Positions 8,092 to 15,740 of a stretch of 64,000 nucleotides of DNA are shown here, piece by piece. This stretch comes from Sorangium cellulosum (GTDB lineage: Bacteria; Myxococcota_A; Polyangia; Polyangiales; Polyangiaceae). Location of the stretch: contig NZ_CP012670.1 of NCBI RefSeq assembly GCF_004135735.1, positions 4,237,501 through 4,301,500 of the forward strand, written 5' to 3'. Each line of letters opens with the position of its first letter. The stretch's first letter is position 1. Below the pieces are notes generated by a model. It was not told the DNA's origin, searched no databases, and was given only the letters and a program-made list of their open reading frames with translations. Position numbers and translations under genes: made by a program.

Positions 8092-9909
8092 GTGATCGGC
8101 TCGATCATCGACGGCAAATACCAGATACGCAAGCTCCTCGGTGAGGGAGCCATGGGCTCGGTCTACGAGGCGGAGCACACGGCGACCGGCCGGCGCTGCG
8201 CCGTGAAGGTCATCAGCTCGGCCGACCTCACCCGCGACCCGAAGGTGGTGAGCCGCTTCCAGCGCGAGGCGCGCGCGGCGGGCGCGATCGACACGCAGCA
8301 CATCACCCAGGTGCTCGACGCCGGCGTCGATCGCGACTCGAGCCTGCCGTTCCTCGCGATGGAGTACCTCGCCGGCGAGGACGTCCACCAGCTCATCAAG
8401 CGCGTCGGCCCGCTCTCGCCCGACCTCGCGCTGCGCATCGTCGCGCAGTCGTCGCTCGGCCTCCAGAAGGCGCACGAGGCGAGCGTCGTCCACCGCGACA
8501 TCAAGCCGCACAACCTGTTCCTCGCGCACCGCGACGCCGGCGAGATCCTCGTCAAGCTGCTCGATTTCGGCATCGCCAAGGTGAAGATGGACCGGGCGAA
8601 CGAGACCGAGAGCGCCGACCTCACGCGCACCGGCAACCTCATCGGCTCGCCGCTCTACATGTCGCCCGAGCAGGCGCGCGGCCAGAAGGACATCGACCAC
8701 CGCACCGACATCTGGTCGCTCGGCGCCGTGCTGTACCAGGCGCTCACCGGGCGAACGCCGTATCACCACATCACCGCGCTCGGCGAGCTCATCATCGCGA
8801 TCTGCTCGGAGCCGCCGCCACCGGTGCAGGAGTTCGCGCCGTGGGTGCCGCCCGAGATCGCGGCGATCGTGCACCGGTGTCTGCAGCAGGACCAGGGGCG
8901 GCGCTACCAGACCGCGCAGGAGATGTTCAACGCGATCCGGCCGCTCCTCCCGTACGGCTGGGGCATCCACGAGAGCATGCTCGTGCCGCTGCACGACAGC
9001 GTCCGCAGGCAGTCCGCGCCGCGGCTCTCGACGAGCCTCCCGCCGGCGAACCAGAGCGGCGGCTACGCGGCGCTCGCGAGCTCGCCCGCCAACCAGAGCG
9101 GCGGCTACGCGGCGCTCGCGAGCTCGCCCGCCAACCAGAGCGGCGGCTACGCGGCGCTCGCGAGCTCGCCCGCCAACCAGAGCGGCGGCTACGCGGCGCT
9201 CGCGAGCTCGCCCGAGCTCCGCGGCGGCGGGCATCCGTCGGTCGCGCCGCCCGCGAGCCCGGGCGGCGCGTACGGCGCCGTCGCTCCGGGCGGCGCGCAC
9301 ATCGGCGCCGCGACGACGGGCGCGCTCACGCAGTCGCAGCGCGGCGCGCAGCCCGCCGCGTCGCGGGTGCCGGTCGTGGCCGGCGCCGCGCTGCTCGCCG
9401 TGGCCGTCGTCGGCGGCGTCTACGCCTTCAGCCAGCGGTCGCCGGCGCCCGTCCCGGAGCCGGTAGGAACGCAGGCGCTCGCGCCCGCGGAGCCCCCGAA
9501 GGAGCCAGCGTCGCCGCCGCCCCCGGTGGCGCCGACGGCGACGCCGTCCTCGGAGATCCTCCCGGTCGCCGAGGCGCAGCCCAAGCGCGTTCACGTGGTC
9601 ATCCTGCCGGCCGACGCCTCCGTCGAGGTCGAGGGCGAGCGCGCGACGACGCGCGACGGGATCCTCGAGATCTCCGGGCTCCCCGGGAGCGTGCACAGGG
9701 TGCGCGTCTTCAAGGGCAAGAGCGAGACCCTGGCCGACGTCGTCGTCACCGAGACCGGCGCGCTGCCGCCCAAGGTCGAGATCGCGTCGACCCCGTCGAA
9801 GGCTGCTCCGCCGCCTGCGGCGAGGACCGCTCCCGCCGCCCCGACGCCGGCTCCGGTGCCCACGACCCCGAAGGGGATCATCGACGACACGGGCGAGTTC
9901 GGGGAATAG
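8092..9909 (+). CDS. Membrane Ser/Thr protein kinase with PEGA-like ectodomain
   Basis: The GTG at 8092 puts the kinase domain at the very N-terminus (IGSIIDGKYQIRKLLGEGAMG), as usual for myxobacterial Hanks kinases. All key elements are intact: glycine loop GEGAMG (17-22), Lys39, HRDIKPHN (HRD at 134-136), DFG at 158-160, and GSPLYMSPEQARG. Kinase activity is expected. Residues 320-375 hold four perfect 14-residue repeats (NQSGGYAALASSPA). A single membrane segment follows at about 426-446, then a Pro/Ala-rich spacer and a small PEGA-like beta domain (VVILPADASVEVEG... HRVRVFKG) outside the membrane. The next gene, 22 bp downstream, is itself a TPR/PEGA protein, which suggests an operon and a shared envelope function. 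Confidence 0.92.
   Translation: MIGSIIDGKYQIRKLLGEGAMGSVYEAEHTATGRRCAVKVISSADLTRDPKVVSRFQREARAAGAIDTQHITQVLDAGVDRDSSLPFLAMEYLAGEDVHQLIKRVGPLSPDLALRIVAQSSLGLQKAHEASVVHRDIKPHNLFLAHRDAGEILVKLLDFGIAKVKMDRANETESADLTRTGNLIGSPLYMSPEQARGQKDIDHRTDIWSLGAVLYQALTGRTPYHHITALGELIIAICSEPPPPVQEFAPWVPPEIAAIVHRCLQQDQGRRYQTAQEMFNAIRPLLPYGWGIHESMLVPLHDSVRRQSAPRLSTSLPPANQSGGYAALASSPANQSGGYAALASSPANQSGGYAALASSPANQSGGYAALASSPELRGGGHPSVAPPASPGGAYGAVAPGGAHIGAATTGALTQSQRGAQPAASRVPVVAGAALLAVAVVGGVYAFSQRSPAPVPEPVGTQALAPAEPPKEPASPPPPVAPTATPSSEILPVAEAQPKRVHVVILPADASVEVEGERATTRDGILEISGLPGSVHRVRVFKGKSETLADVVVTETGALPPKVEIASTPSKAAPPPAARTAPAAPTPAPVPTTPKGIIDDTGEFGE
9049..9216 (+). repeat. Four 42-bp tandem repeats in kinase linker
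   Basis: Four consecutive near-identical 42-bp units encode NQSGGYAALASSPA in the juxtamembrane linker. The Ser, Tyr and Thr-poor composition suggests an unstructured linker, possibly a phosphoacceptor region. Confidence 0.9.
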
Positions 9910-9931
9910 AAGAGAAGAACAGGCGGACACG

Positions 9932-11854
9932 GTGCTCGATCGGATGGATCTGCGTGCGCGGCGCGTCGGCGCTAGTCCTCTCCCCCTCGCGCGGCGACGC
10001 GGGGCCGCGGCGCGTCGGCTGCGCGCGCTCTCGGCCGCGCTCGCGCTCGCGATCGCTGCCGGGCCGGCGCTCGCGCAGCCGACGCCGGCCGGCGCGGGAG
10101 ACGCGCCGGAGACCGGTGCAGGCGATGCGCCGAAGACAGGCGCCGGCGACGCGCCGAAGACAGGCGCGGCGGAGGGCGCGCCGGGGGCGGGCGTGGAGGG
10201 CGCCGCGCCGGCCGAGGAGGCGCCCGTGTCCGAGGCGACGCGGCAGGAGGCGCGGCTCCACTTCGAGAAGGGGCTCGCCCTGCTGCGCGAGGGGGCCTGG
10301 AGCCCCGCGCTGGCCGAGTTCCTCCTGTCGCGCAAGCTCTACCCGACGCGCGCGGCCACGAACAACGCCGCCATCGCGCTGCGCAAGCTCCAGCGTTACG
10401 ACGAGGCGCTCGAGATGTTCGAGACCTTCCTGCGCGACTTCACCATGTCCGCCGCCGAGCGCGCGGTCGCGCAGCGCGAGATCGCCGAGCTGCGCACGCT
10501 GGTGGGGACGCTCGACATCACGAGCGCCGAGCCCGGCGCCTCCATCGTCGTGAGCGGCGAGGATCGCGGCCAGTACCCCCCCGTCAAGCCGATCCGCGTC
10601 GCCGCGGGCGCGCACGTCGTCCGCGTCTTCAAGGAGGGCTTCGAGCCGGTGGAGACGCGCGTCTACGTGGCCGGAGGCCAGACCGTCACGGTGGACGCGA
10701 AGCTCCGCCGGCTCACCCGCTCGGGGCGGCTCCGCGTGGTGGAGCGGACCGGGAAGACCGTCGACGTGGTCGTGGACAACGTGGTCGTGGGGCGGACGCC
10801 GTGGCTCGGCACGCTGTCGGTGGGCGATCACATGGTGGCGCTGCGCGGCGACGGGAAGCTCGGGACGCAGCCGACGGCCGCGCCCGTGAGGCCGCAGGAG
10901 CTGACCACGCTGTCGCTGCTCGCCGAGGATCTCGACGCGTCGCTCCGGGTCGATCCCACGCCGCCCGGCGCGAGCGTCTGGATCAACTCGGTCAACGTGG
11001 GCAACGGCGTGTGGCTCGGCCGGCTCAGGGTCGGCGCGCACCGGGTCGAGGTGAAGGCCGACGGGTTCCTCCCCGCGACGCGCACGGTGACGCTGCAGAA
11101 GGGGCAGCGCCAGAACCTGAGCGTGTCGCTCGAGCGCGACGAGGACGCGGAGATGTGGCGCAAGCCGCCGAAGATCACGCTCGACGCGAGCGCGTCCTTC
11201 CTGGTCGCGCCGACGCTCGGCGGCGAGATCACGAGCGGCTGCAGCGGCGGCTGCTCCAGCTCGCTCGGCCTCGGCGGGCTCGGGATGATCCACGGCGGCT
11301 ACGAGTTTGGCTCGGGGCTCGGCCTCGGCGTCGAGGCCGGCGTCCTGTTCGCGACGCAGCAGATCGACGAGCGCCCCGCGGGGCTCACGCCGGTCGGCTT
11401 CCGGGATCCGCTGCGCGGCACGGCGAACGACGCGCTCCGGCTGACCGGCTTCCTGGCCGGCGCCACGTTCGGGTACCACCTCGGCGAGGCGTTCCCGACG
11501 CTGCTGCGGCTCGGCGCCGGGGTGCTCCGCGGCGAGGTCCGCGACGAGCGCACGGGGCGGTTCGAGACGAGCGCGGGGGAGGCGTTCAGCACCTATCCCG
11601 TGGTCGATTTCGCGCCGACCACGTACTTCTACGCGGCGCCGGAGGCCCGGCTCGGCATGCGGCTCGGGGAGCGCTGGGAGGCCTCCGCCGGCCTGAAGCT
11701 GCTGCTCCTGATCGGCCTCAGCAAGCCGGCGTGGGACAGGACGATCGAGCTCGCGGCGTCGACCGACGGGATCGGCACGTACGCGCCGGACGCGCTCATG
11801 GGCGACTTCGTGCTGATGGTCGCGCCCGGGGCGAGCCTGCGATACCAGTTCTGA
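9932..11854 (+). CDS. Secreted TPR/PEGA-domain protein with barrel-like C-terminus
   Basis: The start is either GTG 9932 or ATG 9944; both give an Arg-rich n-region and a signal peptide ending near GPALAQ. A short repeat (AGDAPKTG) follows. A tetratricopeptide-type helical block spans about residues 95-185 (ARLHFEKGLALLREGAW... ATNNAAIALRKLQRYDEALEMFETF). Three PEGA-like beta domains follow from about residue 193; the first and third carry the typical PGASIVV and PGASVWINSVNVG cores. The last 210 residues have alternating Gly/aromatic patterns, such as GGYEFGSGLGLGVEAGVLFAT and EARLGMRLGERWEASAGLK, and end in YQF; this fits an outer-membrane beta-barrel. It is probably co-transcribed with the preceding kinase. 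A role in envelope sensing or assembly is an inference. Confidence 0.85.
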   Translation: MLDRMDLRARRVGASPLPLARRRGAAARRLRALSAALALAIAAGPALAQPTPAGAGDAPETGAGDAPKTGAGDAPKTGAAEGAPGAGVEGAAPAEEAPVSEATRQEARLHFEKGLALLREGAWSPALAEFLLSRKLYPTRAATNNAAIALRKLQRYDEALEMFETFLRDFTMSAAERAVAQREIAELRTLVGTLDITSAEPGASIVVSGEDRGQYPPVKPIRVAAGAHVVRVFKEGFEPVETRVYVAGGQTVTVDAKLRRLTRSGRLRVVERTGKTVDVVVDNVVVGRTPWLGTLSVGDHMVALRGDGKLGTQPTAAPVRPQELTTLSLLAEDLDASLRVDPTPPGASVWINSVNVGNGVWLGRLRVGAHRVEVKADGFLPATRTVTLQKGQRQNLSVSLERDEDAEMWRKPPKITLDASASFLVAPTLGGEITSGCSGGCSSSLGLGGLGMIHGGYEFGSGLGLGVEAGVLFATQQIDERPAGLTPVGFRDPLRGTANDALRLTGFLAGATFGYHLGEAFPTLLRLGAGVLRGEVRDERTGRFETSAGEAFSTYPVVDFAPTTYFYAAPEARLGMRLGERWEASAGLKLLLLIGLSKPAWDRTIELAASTDGIGTYAPDALMGDFVLMVAPGASLRYQF

Positions 11855-11977
11855 GCGGTCGCGCAGCGCCTGCGAGCCGCGCAGCGCCGAACGCCGAAGA
11901 GCCAGGCCTTGCGCGCGGAGCTCGCGGCCCCCACGCCGTGATCCGGCGGGGACGCCGCGAGCGTGCACCCCGGCCGA

Positions 11978-14900
11978 CTACTGGCCGCGACGCCGACGGC
12001 GCAGCCCGCCGAACACGGCCGCGACGGCGCCGAGCAGGGCGGCGAGGGGCGCGGCGTCGCGCTCGGGCGGGGCGCCGACGACGGCGCAGGAGCAGGACGG
12101 GACCTCGGCCGGATCGAGGGGTGGGACGCACTCGTTGTCGAGGTTGCACACCATGCCGTCGACGCAGTCGGCCACCGACCTGCACGGCGCGGCGCAGGCG
12201 CTGCCGCCCGGCGGGCACCGGTACGGGGTGCAATCCCGGTCGGCGCCCGCGGCCCGGAGCGTGTGCTCCCCGTCGCAGGTCGGTCCGACTTCCTCGAGGT
12301 CGACGCAGATACCGTCGGCGCAGATGAAGTCGGCGATGCAGTCCTCGTCGGACGCGCAGGAGGCCTTGCACGAGCTCTCGTCGGCGCACCGGAGGCCGCC
12401 GCAGCGCTCGACGACGGGCGCCTTCTCGAGGCCGCTTCCGTCGCAGAAGTAGCTGGTGAGCGTCGCGGGGCCGACGGCGCAGCCCTCGTCCGGGCAGGTG
12501 CACACCGAGGTCCGCGCGACCGCCCCGTCGACGGGGAACATGCACCTGGCTTCCCTGTCGCCGCCGCAGTAGCCGGCGCACGCCCCCTCGCCGGGGCAGG
12601 CCTCGCGCCGGAACGTGCCGCCCTCGTTGGGGTGCGGGGGCTCGGGCCTCAGATCCGTGCCCACGGGCGTGCACTTGCCGACGTTGTTCTCCACGTCGCA
12701 CGCCTGGCACTGGCCGTCGCACCGGGATTCGCAGCAAACGCCGTCGACGCAGTGGCCCGACTCGCACTGACGATCCCGGGTGCACTCGGCGCCGATGCCG
12801 AGCCGGTCGAGGCAAAGGCCCGACCCGGGCGGAGCGCCGCCCGCGCCGGCCGATGCGCTCCCCGACCCGGCCGTCACGCCCCCGGTACCCGAGGCTTCCG
12901 CGCCGCCCGACCCGGCCGCCGCTCCGCCGATGCCAGAGCCCCCTGCGCCGCCGATGCCAGAGCCCCCTGCGCCGCCGGTGCCAGAGCCCCCTGCGCCGCC
13001 GGTGCCAGAGCCCCCTGCGCCGCCGATGCCAGAGCCCCCTGCGCCGCCGGCGCCGGAACCACCTGTCCCCGCCGACGTGCCCCCCGCGCCGCCGGTGCCA
13101 GAGCCGCCCGCGCCGGCCGACTCACCGCCCGCCTCGCAACGGTCCGAATCGCCCGTTCCCACCTCGCACCAGCCCGTCTCGGAGCAATCGCAGTCGTCCA
13201 GGCAGTAGAGAACGCAGACGTTATCGGGGCCGCAGCGGCCCGGCTTGCAGTCCTTCGTGTCCGGGTGGGGGATCACGCGCCCCGCGCCGTCGCACTGGGT
13301 GTGCACCTCGATCTCGTTGAGACAGGCGACCGGGAGGAGGGTCCCGCGCTTCGCCGGGCCGCAGGTGCCGGTGGCGCTGCCGTCCTCCTTGCCCTCCAGC
13401 GTGCACGAGGAACACGCATCGGCGCACTCCTCGTTGCAGCAGACCCTCTCCCTGTCGGAGCAGCGCCCCGACGCGCACTCCTGATCGCTCGCGCACGACT
13501 CGCTGTTCGCCTTGAGGAGCAGCTGGGCGCTGGCGAGCACTTGCCCGCTCCCGGGATCGACGCCGCCCGCGACGAGCACCGCCCGGCCTGCTTCGATGTC
13601 GGCGCCGGCGTTGACGAGGACGGCCGCGTGATCCAGCCGGCCTTGCAGGAGCGCCGGCAGGCCGCTGTCGCTGAAGCTCTTCGCGATGGGATCGTAGATC
13701 TCGACGCCGGAGAGCGCGCTCGTCCCGTCGAAGCCACCGGCGACGAGGACGTTGCCCGTGGGCAGGAGGCTCGCCGTGTGGTTGGCGCGCGCGCCCAGCA
13801 TCGAGATCGGCGTCGGCTGGAGCTCGAAGCCCCGCTTGCTCGGATCGGTCACGCCGTCGTGGTAGATGTCGACGGTGCCCACGTGGGCGCCCCCGGAGAC
13901 GCGGGTGGTGCCGCCGACGAGCAGCACCTCGCCGGAGTCGAGCAGCGTGGCCGCATGGAAGCCGCGGAGCGCGGTCATCCGCGCCGTGGCGGGCGGGGTC
14001 GCGCTGATCGGCTGGAACGTGCGCGTGGCGTGGTCGAAGAGCTCGGCCGAGCTGAGCGCGGCGCCGGAGAGGACGAAGCCGCCCGCGACGAGCACGTCGC
14101 CGGTGTCGAGGCGGACGGCGGCGTGCGCGTGGCGCGCGGTCGCCATGTCGCCGGCGCCGGCGAGCGCGCTGGTGACGGGCGCGCCGCCGCCCGGCCCGAG
14201 ATCGGTGAAGGTGTAGACGAACGCGGTGCTCGTGGGCTGGTTGAGCGGGGGCGCCACGCCGCCCGTGAGCAGGACCTCGCCGGTGGCGATGAGGGTGGCC
14301 GTGTGGTTGAACCGCGGCAGCGGCGACAGCGAGTTCGGGTCCGTGACGAACTCGCCCGTGGCCGGGTCGTAGATCTCGAGGGAGGCGACCGGGGCGCCGC
14401 CCGCGCTGGTGCTGCCGCCCGCGACGAGGACGGGCGGCGCTGGCGGCGGCGAGGGCGAGGGAGCCGGCGGCGGGACCGTCGTGAGCGCCGTGGCGGTGTG
14501 GGCGCCGCGCGCGGTGTCCATCGCGTCGGTCATCGCGAACGTGCGTTCGAGCGGGAAGTAGAGCTCGGCGGTCGCGCGCGCGTTGCCGGACGCGTCGAAG
14601 CCGCCGGCGATGAGCACGGGGCTCGCCCGGTCTCCCGGGTTGATCAGCGTGGCGGTATGCCGGGTGCGCGGTTCGACCATCTGGTTCGCCGTCGAGACCC
14701 ACTGCGGGTCGACGAGCGCCGGGTAACGGACGCCGGCGGACGGCCACGCGACGACGACGGTGCACGCCGGCGCGCCCGGCGGCGTGACCGGCCGGCCCCA
14801 CGGGGCGCGGGGGCTCGTATCGAAGGCGCACCCCTCGACCGAGAGCGACGCCGGCGTGCGCGCGCCGGTCGCGTCGACGAGGTAGGGGGGCGCGACGCGC

Positions 14901-15529
14901 AGGCGGGGCGCCCCCGCGGCGTCGAGGAACTCGAGCGTGCGCTCCACGAGGCGGAGACCGGTCACGGCGCTCACGTCGACGCGGTAGCGGAGCTCCTTTC
15001 GCGCCGGCTCGCGCTCGAAGACGACGAAGTCCTCGGTGCCACCGGGAAAGACGCGATGCAGCACGTCGCGGGAGCTCCCATCCCCGGCGCGGAGCGCGCC
15101 CGCGTAGAGGACCAGCGTGCCGTCGACGGCGGCGGGCACCTCGGACGCGTCGGGGAGGGAGAAGGCGATCGCGAGGCGTGAGGCGCTGTCGGCGAGCCGC
15201 ACCGCGCCGGCGGCGTGCGGCGGGAGCTCGACGGACGCGGCGGCGCCGGGCCCTGCGGCGCGCAGGGCGCCGGCCGGGGTCGGCGTCACGGCTCCGGCGG
15301 CGCTGGGGCCGACGGCGCCGGCGAAACGCGCGCGGATCGCGGCGATGCGGGCGCGCGCCTCGGGCGACGCCGCGCTGGGCGCCGCGGCGGCGGGCGGGGT
15401 TGCACGGCGCGGGGCGCTCTCGTCGGAGCAGCCCGAGGTCTGGGGGAGGACGGCGCAGGCCGACAGCAGCGCGGCGCTCCGCAGGCGGAGGCCGGATCGC
15501 GGCACGCGGGGATCTCGCAAGGGGGTCAT
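11978..15529 (-). CDS. Kelch-repeat, Cys-rich surface protein with MYXO-CTERM-like tail
   Basis: The ATG at 15529 is followed by a signal with a possible lipobox (QTSGCSDES), so I prefer it to upstream in-frame starts; this gives 1183 residues. After an N-terminal Ala-rich and beta region there are about seven kelch-like repeats of the form ATLLPTGNVLVAGGFDG and EIYDPATGEF, enough for one beta-propeller. Two Cys-rich blocks of the type CASDQECASGRCSD and CTRDRQCESGHCVDGVCC follow, separated by a Gly-Ser-Ala linker of many GGSGTGGAG units. The C-terminus (SCSCAVVG, hydrophobic AALLGAVAAVFGG, then RRRRR) matches the MYXO-CTERM sorting signal handled by myxosortase in Myxococcota. It is a surface protein, possibly adhesive or carbohydrate-binding. 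It is divergent from the TSP3 gene. Confidence 0.87.
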   Translation of the reverse strand: MTPLRDPRVPRSGLRLRSAALLSACAVLPQTSGCSDESAPRRATPPAAAAPSAASPEARARIAAIRARFAGAVGPSAAGAVTPTPAGALRAAGPGAAASVELPPHAAGAVRLADSASRLAIAFSLPDASEVPAAVDGTLVLYAGALRAGDGSSRDVLHRVFPGGTEDFVVFEREPARKELRYRVDVSAVTGLRLVERTLEFLDAAGAPRLRVAPPYLVDATGARTPASLSVEGCAFDTSPRAPWGRPVTPPGAPACTVVVAWPSAGVRYPALVDPQWVSTANQMVEPRTRHTATLINPGDRASPVLIAGGFDASGNARATAELYFPLERTFAMTDAMDTARGAHTATALTTVPPPAPSPSPPPAPPVLVAGGSTSAGGAPVASLEIYDPATGEFVTDPNSLSPLPRFNHTATLIATGEVLLTGGVAPPLNQPTSTAFVYTFTDLGPGGGAPVTSALAGAGDMATARHAHAAVRLDTGDVLVAGGFVLSGAALSSAELFDHATRTFQPISATPPATARMTALRGFHAATLLDSGEVLLVGGTTRVSGGAHVGTVDIYHDGVTDPSKRGFELQPTPISMLGARANHTASLLPTGNVLVAGGFDGTSALSGVEIYDPIAKSFSDSGLPALLQGRLDHAAVLVNAGADIEAGRAVLVAGGVDPGSGQVLASAQLLLKANSESCASDQECASGRCSDRERVCCNEECADACSSCTLEGKEDGSATGTCGPAKRGTLLPVACLNEIEVHTQCDGAGRVIPHPDTKDCKPGRCGPDNVCVLYCLDDCDCSETGWCEVGTGDSDRCEAGGESAGAGGSGTGGAGGTSAGTGGSGAGGAGGSGIGGAGGSGTGGAGGSGTGGAGGSGIGGAGGSGIGGAAAGSGGAEASGTGGVTAGSGSASAGAGGAPPGSGLCLDRLGIGAECTRDRQCESGHCVDGVCCESRCDGQCQACDVENNVGKCTPVGTDLRPEPPHPNEGGTFRREACPGEGACAGYCGGDREARCMFPVDGAVARTSVCTCPDEGCAVGPATLTSYFCDGSGLEKAPVVERCGGLRCADESSCKASCASDEDCIADFICADGICVDLEEVGPTCDGEHTLRAAGADRDCTPYRCPPGGSACAAPCRSVADCVDGMVCNLDNECVPPLDPAEVPSCSCAVVGAPPERDAAPLAALLGAVAAVFGGLRRRRRGQ

Positions 15530-15740
15530 TCCGTGGTGGGCGCGGCGCGCGCGAGGTGAGGGAGGTTCGAAGCGCGATGCTACCAGAAGGCGCCGTTCCG
15601 CCGAAGGACATGGCGCTGCCGGCTCGCGGCGCGGGAAACTCCCCCAGGAGGGGGTTGATCCCGGGTACGCTCGACGGAGCGCCTTCGTGCGCGGCGCGCG
15701 ACGAGCGCCGCCGTGCGCGGCGCGCTCTGGAGGAGCCGCG

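Noticed and set aside
7921..10335. An 804-codon minus-strand frame antisense to the Ser/Thr kinase
   Set aside because: The plus-strand kinase has every catalytic motif; the antisense frame has none.
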